Source: a bacterium (lineage in GTDB: Bacteria; Thermosulfidibacterota; Thermosulfidibacteria; Thermosulfidibacterales; Thermosulfidibacteraceae). From it: DNA of 15,074 nt. The stretch spans positions 1 through 15,074 of the forward strand of contig JALVZS010000021.1 of NCBI GenBank assembly GCA_027022065.1, read 5' to 3'. Position numbers and translations under genes: made by a program. Positions 7,608 through 15,074 of the stretch are shown here, piece by piece (positions within the stretch are counted from its first letter, which is position 1; each line of letters opens with the position of its first letter). The notes beneath the pieces were generated by a model that had not been told where the DNA came from, did not search any database, and worked only from the letters and a program-made list of their open reading frames with translations.

Positions 7608-10600
7608 GTGGTTGAGGATATCCTTTCTATGTATGAATATCCGCAGGATCCCTCAGATATTGAGGCTGTTCGTATAAAGCTGGCTTCTCCTGAGAAGATA
7701 AGAGAGTGGTCGTATGGAGAGGTAAAAAAGCCTGAGACTATAAACTACAGAACATTCAAACCCGAAAAGGATGGACTTTTCTGCGCTCGTATATTTGGTC
7801 CCATAAAGGACTGGGAGTGCCTCTGTGGCAAGTACAAGAAGATAAAGCACAGAGGGATAGTGTGCGATAAGTGCGGGGTTGAGGTTACCACAAGTAAAGT
7901 AAGGCGTGTCCGTATGGGCCACATAGAGCTTGCAGCTCCTGTTGCCCATATCTGGTATGTTAAGGTGCTTCCCAGTAAGATCGGCACACTGCTGGGGCTT
8001 TCCGTTAAGGATCTTGAGAGGGTCATATACTATGAATCCTACATTGTTGTGGATCCTGGAGATACCCCTCTTAAGGAAAAGGAGATACTTTCAGAGGCCA
8101 GGTACAGGGTCTTAAGGGAGCAGTTTGGAGATGCCTTTGATGCCCGTATGGGGGCAGAGGCCATAAGGGACCTTCTTAAGAAGATAGACCTCTACGAGCT
8201 TGAGGATGAGCTTAAGCGCCAGCTCAAGAGCACCACTTCCTCTCAGGTTGCAAGGGACATTATAAAGAGATTGAGGCTCGTTCAGGCCTTCATTGAGTCT
8301 GGAAACAGGCCTGAGTGGATGATTCTGGAGGTTATTCCCGTTATACCCCCCGACCTCAGGCCACTTGTGCCTTTGGATGGGGGAAGGTTCGCCACATCCG
8401 ATCTCAACGATCTCTATAGAAGGGTTATTAACAGAAATAACAGGCTCAAAAGGCTGCTTGAGCTTAAAGCACCTGAAATTATCATCCGCAACGAGAAGAG
8501 GATGCTTCAGGAGGCTGTGGATGCCCTCTTTGATAATGGAAGAATGGCCCGTCCAATAAAGGGCTCCAATGGAAGGCCATTAAAGTCCCTTTCCGATACT
8601 CTTAGGGGTAAGCAGGGCAGGTTCAGGCAGAATCTTCTTGGAAAGAGGGTGGACTTCTCTGGCCGTTCGGTGATTGTGGTTGGGCCTGAGCTTAAGCTGA
8701 ATCAGTGTGGTTTGCCTAAGATAATGGCCTTGGAGCTCTTTAAGCCCTTTATCATGCACAAGCTCATATACGAAAAGCAGATTGCCCCCACCCTTAAGCG
8801 CGCAAGACAGCTTATAGAGCAGCAGGTGCCAGAAGTTTGGGATGCGCTGGATGAAGTGGTGAAGGAGCATCCTGTGCTTTTGAACAGGGCTCCAACGCTT
8901 CATAGACCATCCATTCAGGCCTTTGAGCCTATACTGGTGGAGGAAAAGGCCATTAAGATACATCCTCTCGTTTGTGTTCCCTACAACGCAGACTTTGATG
9001 GGGACCAAATGGCGGTGTTTGTACCCCTCTCTCTTGAGGCCCGTACGGAGTGCTACACTCAAATAATGGCCAATCACCATATTCTTTCTCCTGCTCATGG
9101 AAAGCCTTTGAACTATCCTACCCAAGATATGGTGTTGGGTCTTTACTACATCAGTAAGCCTAGGGCTAAGGCCAAGGGTGAGGGTAAGATTTTCTCTTCA
9201 CCTGAAGAGGTTAGGATTGCCTACGAGGAGGGGGCTGTTCACCTTCAGGCTAAGATAAAGGTGAGGATCAACGGTAAGTTCTACGATACCACTGTGGGCA
9301 GGGTGCTCTTCTATCTCATAGTGCCTCCTGTGATAAAGTTTGAAGAGGTTAACAAGGTTCTTACAAAGAAGGTGCTACAGAACTTGGTGTTTGAGGTGGT
9401 GAAGAGGGGCGGCAATACGGTGGCGGTAGAGTTCCTAGATAAACTTAAGGATATGGGCTTTGAATACGCTACCAAAGCCGGCATTTCCATTTCCATAGAT
9501 GACCTGGAGGTGCCTCCTACCAAGGATGAGATTGTGGAGGAGGCTTTCAAAGAGGTTATGAAGGTTGAGCAGGATCACTTTGAGGGAAGGATCACGAAGG
9601 GTGAGAGGTACAACAAAATAATTGCCATATGGGATGAGGCTACCCGCAAGGTGACGGAGGAGCTTGAGAAGCTTTTGAGGCGCAAGGATGAAGAGATAAT
9701 GAATGTCAATGGCTTCAATCCCGACGGTTCTCCAAAGGACTTCAACTCCATATTTATCATGGCGGATTCCGGTGCCCGTGGAGGTATGGCCCAGATCCGT
9801 CAGCTTGCTGGAATGAGGGGTCTTATGGCCAAGCCCTCTGGAGATATTATTGAGACGCCCATTACCTCCAACTTCAGAGAGGGGCTCTCTGTGCTTCAGT
9901 ACTTTGTGTCCACCCACGGTGCCAGAAAGGGACTTGCAGACACCGCTTTGAAGACCGCAAATGCCGGATACCTTACGAGAAAGCTTGTGGATGTGGCCCA
10001 CCATGAGATTGTGGTGGAAGAAGATTGCGGCACTGTTGAGGGCATTTATGTGGAGCCTCTGGTTGAGGCAGGAAAGACGCTTGAGAGCCTTAAGGATAGA
10101 ATAGTGGGTAGGGTGGCCCTTGAAGACATAAAGGACCCCTTTGCCGAAGAGGGAGAAGATGTCTATATCGTGAGGGCTGGTGAGATTATAGATGAGGAGA
10201 AGGCTAGAAGGATAGAGGAAGCAGGTATTAAGAGGGTTGGGGTGAGGTCTGTTCTTACCTGCGAGTCCCGCCACGGCGTTTGCCGTAAGTGCTACGGCTG
10301 GGATCTATCCAAGAGGAGGCTGGTGGATATAGGAGAACCTGTGGGTATAATAGCTGCCCAGTCCATTGGAGAGCCTGGAACCCAGCTTACCATGAGGACT
10401 TTCCACATAGGTGGAACTGCAACTATCGGTGAGATTTCCCATCATGAGGCCAAGACTCAGGGATTTGTGAAGTACCACAAGCTTAGAGTCATAACCAACA
10501 GAAACGGTGAGCTTGTGGCCATCAACCGTGATGGCGAGATTAAGATAATTGATGAGAAGGGCAAGGAGAAGGAGAGCTACCCTGTTGAGTATGGAGCAAT

Positions 10601-11939
10601 CCTTAAGGTTAAAGATGGTCAGGAGGTAAAGCCAGGGGATGTGCTTGTTACCTGGGATCCCTTCAACACGCTTTTCATTTCAGAGGTGGCCGGTAGGGTG
10701 AAGTTCGGTGATGTGATTGAAGGCGTTACCATGAAGGAAGAGCTGGATGAGACTACAGGTAAGATACACTGGGTCATCATAGAGAAGAAGGATGAGAAGC
10801 TTAACCCCAGGCTTTCCATAAAAGCAGCCTACAGAAAGGCGGATATCTCTGGTAAGGTGAAGTTTGAGAATGTGCAGACTAGAGAGTGGAACAACGAACT
10901 TGTGGTGGAGAACGAAGGAGCCAAGATAGTTATTGTGGGAGATGAGGGAGCCAAGGAGTATCACATCCCCAAAGGAGCTATTCTTAAGGTTAGGGATAGA
11001 GAAACGGTGGAGAAGGGGCAGGACCTTGCTTGGTGGGTGCCTGGTCCTGGTGACAGGGAGACCAAGACCATTGCACGTCAGCCCCTATCTGCTGGAACTT
11101 ACATAGTGGTTAAGGAAGGGGATGTGGTCTATCCCGGTGACATTATAGCGAAGATACCTAGAGAGATCGCTAAGACAAAGGATATTACAGGAGGTCTTCC
11201 CAAGGTTGTTCAGCTATTTGAGGCAAGAAGGCCTAAAGAGAAGGCCATAATATCTGAGATAAACGGCTTTGTTGAGGTTGGTAGTCCTTCAAGGGGTAAG
11301 ATAAAAGTGGTGGTTAAAGGAGAGGGTGAGACCAGGGAGTACTATGTTTCCCAGTCTCAGTCCCTCATAGTAAAGGACGGACACTATGTTAGAGCAGGAG
11401 ATAAGCTGGTTGAGGGAGATATTGATCCACACGATCTCCTTGAGGCCCTTAGTATCCAGAGGGTTAGGACATATCTGGTTGACGAGATACAGAAGATCTA
11501 CAGATCCCAAGGCGTTGATATCAACGACAAGCACATAGAGCTTATAGTGCGCCAGATGCTCAGGAAGGTGAGAATAGAGGATTCCGGTGATACCAAGTTC
11601 CTTCCCGGAGATGAGGTGGACAGGTTTGAGTTTGAGGATGAGAACAGGAGGGTAATTGCAGAGGGCGGAAAGCCTGCAACTGCAAAGCCCATACTTGTGG
11701 GTATAGCCAAGGCGGCAGTTCAGAGTGAGAGCTGGATTTCTGCGGCTTCCTTCCAGGAAACCACTAGGGTTCTTGCTGATGCTGCTGTTAAGGGCAAGAT
11801 AGATTATCTAAGGGGACTGAAGGAGAATGTGATTGTGGGAAGGCTTATCCCTGCGGGGACAGGGATGAGAAGGTATAGGGATACGGAAATAAAGGTGCCA
11901 TTACAGGTGCAAAAGCAGCAGGAGCATCTTGACAGCTAA
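7608..11939 (+). CDS. rpoC: DNA-directed RNA polymerase subunit beta'
   Basis: Catalytic beta' subunit, 1443 residues (E. coli 1407). GTG 7608 has GGGGGG at 7595-7600, a 7-nt spacer. N-terminal zinc ribbon: C71, C73, C86, C89. The active-site N-A-D-F-D-G-D motif is at 460-466 with Mg-binding D462, D464 and D466. The second zinc site is C807, C885, C892, C895. The trigger loop begins T928-M-R-T-F-H933-I-G-G and resumes at D1192-I-T-G-G-L-P; between them lies an SI3-type insertion of about 250 residues made of sandwich-barrel hybrid motifs, about 60 longer than in E. coli. The C-terminus (…[12 protein letters not shown]) ends in bases that also form a promoter -35 box for the next operon. The complex is assembled with RpoB, encoded 14 nt upstream. 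Confidence 0.98.
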   Translation: MVEDILSMYEYPQDPSDIEAVRIKLASPEKIREWSYGEVKKPETINYRTFKPEKDGLFCARIFGPIKDWECLCGKYKKIKHRGIVCDKCGVEVTTSKVRRVRMGHIELAAPVAHIWYVKVLPSKIGTLLGLSVKDLERVIYYESYIVVDPGDTPLKEKEILSEARYRVLREQFGDAFDARMGAEAIRDLLKKIDLYELEDELKRQLKSTTSSQVARDIIKRLRLVQAFIESGNRPEWMILEVIPVIPPDLRPLVPLDGGRFATSDLNDLYRRVINRNNRLKRLLELKAPEIIIRNEKRMLQEAVDALFDNGRMARPIKGSNGRPLKSLSDTLRGKQGRFRQNLLGKRVDFSGRSVIVVGPELKLNQCGLPKIMALELFKPFIMHKLIYEKQIAPTLKRARQLIEQQVPEVWDALDEVVKEHPVLLNRAPTLHRPSIQAFEPILVEEKAIKIHPLVCVPYNADFDGDQMAVFVPLSLEARTECYTQIMANHHILSPAHGKPLNYPTQDMVLGLYYISKPRAKAKGEGKIFSSPEEVRIAYEEGAVHLQAKIKVRINGKFYDTTVGRVLFYLIVPPVIKFEEVNKVLTKKVLQNLVFEVVKRGGNTVAVEFLDKLKDMGFEYATKAGISISIDDLEVPPTKDEIVEEAFKEVMKVEQDHFEGRITKGERYNKIIAIWDEATRKVTEELEKLLRRKDEEIMNVNGFNPDGSPKDFNSIFIMADSGARGGMAQIRQLAGMRGLMAKPSGDIIETPITSNFREGLSVLQYFVSTHGARKGLADTALKTANAGYLTRKLVDVAHHEIVVEEDCGTVEGIYVEPLVEAGKTLESLKDRIVGRVALEDIKDPFAEEGEDVYIVRAGEIIDEEKARRIEEAGIKRVGVRSVLTCESRHGVCRKCYGWDLSKRRLVDIGEPVGIIAAQSIGEPGTQLTMRTFHIGGTATIGEISHHEAKTQGFVKYHKLRVITNRNGELVAINRDGEIKIIDEKGKEKESYPVEYGAILKVKDGQEVKPGDVLVTWDPFNTLFISEVAGRVKFGDVIEGVTMKEELDETTGKIHWVIIEKKDEKLNPRLSIKAAYRKADISGKVKFENVQTREWNNELVVENEGAKIVIVGDEGAKEYHIPKGAILKVRDRETVEKGQDLAWWVPGPGDRETKTIARQPLSAGTYIVVKEGDVVYPGDIIAKIPREIAKTKDITGGLPKVVQLFEARRPKEKAIISEINGFVEVGSPSRGKIKVVVKGEGETREYYVSQSQSLIVKDGHYVRAGDKLVEGDIDPHDLLEALSIQRVRTYLVDEIQKIYRSQGVDINDKHIELIVRQMLRKVRIEDSGDTKFLPGDEVDRFEFEDENRRVIAEGGKPATAKPILVGIAKAAVQSESWISAASFQETTRVLADAAVKGKIDYLRGLKENVIVGRLIPAGTGMRRYRDTEIKVPLQVQKQQEHLDS

Positions 11940-11957
11940 TTAACGCATATATATATT
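11929..11957 (+). promoter_or_regulatory. Sigma-70-type promoter for rpsL-rpsG-fusA-tuf
   Basis: TTGACA at 11929-11934 (perfect -35), a 17-nt spacer, and TATATT at 11952-11957 (5 of 6 to TATAAT). The -35 lies in the last codons of rpoC and the -10 in the 56-nt gap. Transcription should start near 11964, giving a leader of about 32 nt to rpsL. No terminator precedes it, so the str genes probably receive both read-through and this internal promoter. Confidence 0.75.
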
Positions 11958-11962
11958 GCTAA

Positions 11963-11975
11963 GCCGCTTTGTGGC
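11963..11975 (+). other. Small hairpin at the predicted 5' end of the str transcript
   Basis: GCCGC (11963-11967), loop TTT, GTGGC (11971-11975) form a 5-bp stem with one G-U pair, 8 nt before the rpsL ribosome binding site. It would sit at or near the transcript start predicted from the promoter at 11929. It may be chance. Confidence 0.25.
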
Positions 11976-11995
11976 ATTTCCAGGGAGGTGAAGGT

Positions 11996-12370
11996 ATGCC
12001 AACTATAAATCAGTTGGTTAGGTACGGCAGGGAAAAGAAGAAAAAGAAGAGCTCAGCACCTGCTCTTCAGGGATGCCCTCAGAAGAGGGGGGTTTGTGTA
12101 AGGGTTTACACTGTGACGCCCAAGAAGCCTAACTCTGCTCTGCGTAAGGTTGCAAGGGTAAGGCTTACTAATGGCATAGAGGTAACGGCTTACATACCAG
12201 GTATAGGACACAATCTACAGGAGCACTCCATAGTGCTTGTGAGGGGAGGTCGTGTGAAGGATCTTCCTGGTGTTAGGTATCACATAATACGTGGTGCCTT
12301 GGACTGTGCCGGTGTTGAGGGCAGAAGGCAGTCCCGTTCCAAGTATGGAACCAAGAAACCTAAGAAGTAA
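11996..12370 (+). CDS. rpsL: 30S ribosomal protein S12
   Basis: A 124-residue decoding-centre protein, the normal length. T-P-K43-K-P-N-S-A-L-R-K and V-R-G-G-R-V-K88-D89-L-P-G-V-R-Y-H are intact, so the residues altered in streptomycin-resistant mutants (K43, K88, P91) are wild type. D89 is the site that RimO methylthiolates in some bacteria. ATG 11996 is preceded by GGGAGGTG (11983-11990). An in-frame TTG at 11969 gives an N-terminal extension unlike the family and is rejected. It is the first gene of the str segment, 12 nt before rpsG. Confidence 0.97.
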   Translation: MPTINQLVRYGREKKKKKSSAPALQGCPQKRGVCVRVYTVTPKKPNSALRKVARVRLTNGIEVTAYIPGIGHNLQEHSIVLVRGGRVKDLPGVRYHIIRGALDCAGVEGRRQSRSKYGTKKPKK

Positions 12371-12853
<483 letters not shown>

Positions 12854-12871
12854 ATGGAGGTAAAAGGAGAG

Positions 12872-14962
12872 ATGGCTGACGAGGGAAGGATTCCCATAGA
12901 AAGGATACGCAATATCGGTTTGATGGCCCATATAGATGCGGGAAAGACCACAACCACTGAGCGTATCCTTTACTACACGGGTAGGACCCACAAGATAGGT
13001 GAGGTCCACGAAGGAACCGCCACGATGGACTGGATGGAGCAGGAGAAGGAGCGTGGTATCACCATTACCGCAGCTGCAACCACCTGCTTCTGGAAGAACC
13101 ACAGGATAAATATCATAGATACCCCTGGTCATGTAGACTTCACCGTGGAGGTGGAGCGCTCTTTAAGGGTGCTTGATGGCGCTATAACGGTGCTCTGTGC
13201 TGTGGGAGGTGTTGAGCCTCAGACAGAGACGGTTTGGCGTCAGGCGGATAAGTACCGCGTTCCCAGGATTGTGTTTGTCAACAAGATGGACAGGGTTGGG
13301 GCTGACTTCTTCAACGCTGTTAACATGATAGAGGAGAGGCTTGGAGCAAGGCCTCTTGTGCTACAGCTTCCCGTTGGGGCCGAAGCCGATTTCGTTGGGG
13401 TTGTGGATCTCATAGAGATGAACGCTATCATCTGGGAAGAGGAGACCCTTGGTGCCAAGTATCACTACGAGGAGATTCCCGAAAACCTAAAGGATCTGGC
13501 TTATGAGTACAGGGAAAAGCTGATAGAGACACTTGCTGATATAGATGAAACCATAATGGAAAAGTACCTTGAGGGTGAGGAGATAACCAAGGAAGAGATA
13601 AAAGCGGCCATAAGGAAGGGTACCATAAATCTTGATATATTCCCGGTGCTCTGTGGAGCTGCATTCAAGAACAAAGGAGTGCAGCCCCTTCTTGATGCCG
13701 TTGTGGATTACCTTCCCTCCCCTGTGGATCTGCCTCCTGTTAAGGGGATTAATCCAGAAACAGGGGAGGAAGAGGTGAGGCATCCCAGCGAGGACGAGCC
13801 CTTCTGTGCCATGGCGTTCAAGGTGATGGTGGATCCCTTTGTGGGACAGCTTGTCTACTTCAGGGTTTACTCTGGCAAGATGAGCACTGGAGATACCGTC
13901 CTTAACACCAGACGTGGCAAGAAGGAGAGAATAGGAAGGCTTTTACGCATGCACGCCAACAAGAGGGAGGAGATAAAAGAGGTAAGGGCTGGAGATATAG
14001 CAGCGGCGGTTGGTCTTAAGGATGTGATAACTGGAGATACCATATGTGATATTAAGCACCCTATAGTTCTTGAGTCTATGGAGTTCCCCGAGCCTGTTAT
14101 CTCTGTTGCCATAGAGCCCAAGACAAAGGCGGACCAGGACAAACTCGGAAACGCACTTTCTAAGCTTGCTCAGGAGGATCCCTCCTTCAGGGTAAAATAC
14201 GATGAGGAAACGGGTCAGACCTTGATATCTGGTATGGGAGAGCTACACCTGGAGATAATCGTTGACAGGCTTAGGAGGGAGTTTAAGGTTGATGCCAATG
14301 TGGGTAAACCCCATGTTGCATATAAAGAGACCATTAAAAAGCCTGCTAAGGCCGAAGGGAAGTACATTAAGCAGACCGGTGGTCGTGGTCAGTATGGACA
14401 TGTGGTTATAGAGATAGAGCCTTTGGAGCCTGGTAAAGGCTTTGTATTTGAAGATCACATTGTAGGTGGTGTGATTCCTAAGGAGTTTATACCTGCTGTG
14501 GAGAAGGGTATAAGGGAGGCTATGGAAACGGGTGTTCTTGCTGGCTATCCCATGGTGGATGTAAAGGTAAAGCTGGTAGATGGCTCTTACCATGAGGTTG
14601 ACTCTTCAGACCTTGCCTTTAAGATAGCTGCTTCCATGGCGTTTAAGGAGGCTGCGTCAAAGGCCAATCCAGTCCTTCTTGAGCCCATAATGAAGGTTGA
14701 GGTGATCGTGCCTGAAGAGTACATGGGAGAGGTCATAGGAGATCTCAACTCCAGGCGTGGAAAGATACAGAACATTGGAGAGAGGAAGAACGCAAAGGTC
14801 ATAGATGCCCTTGTGCCTCTGGCTGAGATGTTTGGATACGCTACGGTGCTTCGTTCCCTCACCCAGGGAAGGGGCACCTTTACCATGCAGTTCAGCCATT
14901 ATGAAGAGGTTCCTGCTAATATAGCTCAGGAGATAATAGGTAAAAGAAACAAGGCTGCGTAA
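12872..14962 (+). CDS. fusA: Elongation factor G
   Basis: A 696-residue translocation GTPase from ATG 12872. Nucleotide-binding motifs: G1 A19-H-I-D-A-G-K-T26, G2 R61-G-I-T-I-T with T64, G3 D83-T-P-G-H87, G4 N137-K-M-D140, G5 G262-A-A-F-K-N. Domains II to V follow in order; the domain IV region has the G-G-R-G-Q-Y-G-H segment and the C-terminus has the S-R-R-G-K-I domain V stretch. The length and motifs fit a standard EF-G, not the mitochondrial-type or tetracycline-protection relatives. An in-frame ATG at 12854, immediately after the rpsG stop, is an alternative, but GGAGGT (12857-12862) is 9 nt before 12872 and downstream of 12854, which favours 12872. tuf follows after 21 nt. Confidence 0.97.
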   Translation: MADEGRIPIERIRNIGLMAHIDAGKTTTTERILYYTGRTHKIGEVHEGTATMDWMEQEKERGITITAAATTCFWKNHRINIIDTPGHVDFTVEVERSLRVLDGAITVLCAVGGVEPQTETVWRQADKYRVPRIVFVNKMDRVGADFFNAVNMIEERLGARPLVLQLPVGAEADFVGVVDLIEMNAIIWEEETLGAKYHYEEIPENLKDLAYEYREKLIETLADIDETIMEKYLEGEEITKEEIKAAIRKGTINLDIFPVLCGAAFKNKGVQPLLDAVVDYLPSPVDLPPVKGINPETGEEEVRHPSEDEPFCAMAFKVMVDPFVGQLVYFRVYSGKMSTGDTVLNTRRGKKERIGRLLRMHANKREEIKEVRAGDIAAAVGLKDVITGDTICDIKHPIVLESMEFPEPVISVAIEPKTKADQDKLGNALSKLAQEDPSFRVKYDEETGQTLISGMGELHLEIIVDRLRREFKVDANVGKPHVAYKETIKKPAKAEGKYIKQTGGRGQYGHVVIEIEPLEPGKGFVFEDHIVGGVIPKEFIPAVEKGIREAMETGVLAGYPMVDVKVKLVDGSYHEVDSSDLAFKIAASMAFKEAASKANPVLLEPIMKVEVIVPEEYMGEVIGDLNSRRGKIQNIGERKNAKVIDALVPLAEMFGYATVLRSLTQGRGTFTMQFSHYEEVPANIAQEIIGKRNKAA

Positions 14963-14983
14963 ATTTATAAAGGAGGTAACGAG

Positions 14984-15074
14984 ATGGGGAAGGCGAAATT
15001 TGAGAGGAAGAAGCCACACGTAAACATAGGGACGATAGGGCACGTAGATCATGGCAAGACGACGTTAACGGCGG
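14984..15074 (+). CDS. tuf: Elongation factor Tu, N-terminal part (partial, 3' end outside window)
   Basis: About 30 residues are visible: [20 protein letters not shown] then [10 protein letters not shown], containing the EF-Tu P-loop [11 protein letters not shown] 14984 follows a strong AAAGGAGGT site (14969-14977). EF-Tu delivers aminoacyl-tRNA and pairs with EF-G, encoded just upstream. It is the second tuf in the window. All four Thr codons are ACG and both complete Ala codons GCG, unlike the mixed usage in fusA. Confidence 0.95.
   Translation, partial: MGKAKFERKKPHVNIGTIGHVDHGKTTLTA

Noticed and set aside
9435-10274. Minus-strand open frame of 279 codons opposite rpoC
   Set aside because: Same reasoning: shadow of a conserved coding region with no recognisable protein features.
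11969-11995. N-terminal extension of rpsL from TTG 11969
   Set aside because: It would translate through the ribosome binding site and precede the canonical M-P-T-I-N-Q start of S12.
12854-12871. Upstream ATG for fusA directly after the rpsG stop
   Set aside because: The good ribosome binding site GGAGGT lies downstream of it and fits ATG 12872; the extra residues are not typical of EF-G.

Overview
The window is one continuous, entirely plus-strand block of transcription and translation genes, the fused 'rif' and 'str' operons: tuf (3' end) - rpmG - tRNA-Trp - secE - nusG - rplK - rplA - rplJ - rplL - rpoB - rpoC - rpsL - rpsG - fusA - tuf (5' end). Gaps are mostly 3 to 31 nt; only rplA-rplJ (108 nt), rplL-rpoB (94 nt) and rpoC-rpsL (56 nt) leave room for regulation, and each shows a recognisable signal. 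There are no mobile elements, CRISPR arrays or foreign genes. No long stretch lacks a gene.

The organism is a bacterium. Arginine is mostly AGG/AGA, isoleucine is often ATA, and the proteins are rich in Lys, Glu, Val and Ile, which suggests a thermophile (inference). The gene order with a tuf copy at both ends, the large insertion in the RpoC trigger loop and the insertions in RpoB fit Gram-negative-type lineages such as Thermodesulfobacteriota, Desulfobacterota or Aquificota. I cannot name a genus from this sequence.

Region by region: 1-502 holds the end of EF-Tu, zinc-ribbon ribosomal protein L33, tRNA-Trp(CCA) and the SecE translocon subunit. 524-3323 encodes NusG, L11, L1, L10 and L7/L12, with an L10-type autoregulatory leader before rplJ whose last hairpin masks the rplJ ribosome binding site. 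3324-3417 carries two overlapping hairpins, a likely attenuator or processing site between ribosomal protein and polymerase genes. 3418-11939 encodes RNA polymerase beta and beta'. The 3' end of rpoC contains a near-consensus sigma-70 promoter (TTGACA, 17 nt, TATATT) that should drive rpsL, rpsG, fusA and tuf independently.

The most unusual observation is in RpoB. About 27 residues are inserted in the N-terminal protrusion region, forming a four-cysteine zinc ribbon (CxC-x12-CxxC) with the same spacing as the classical N-terminal zinc ribbon of RpoC encoded next door, and about 11 of 25 positions are identical. RpoC also has a trigger-loop insertion about 60 residues longer than that of E. 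coli. Otherwise this is a highly conserved housekeeping region, and I see no new defence, mobile or biosynthetic system.
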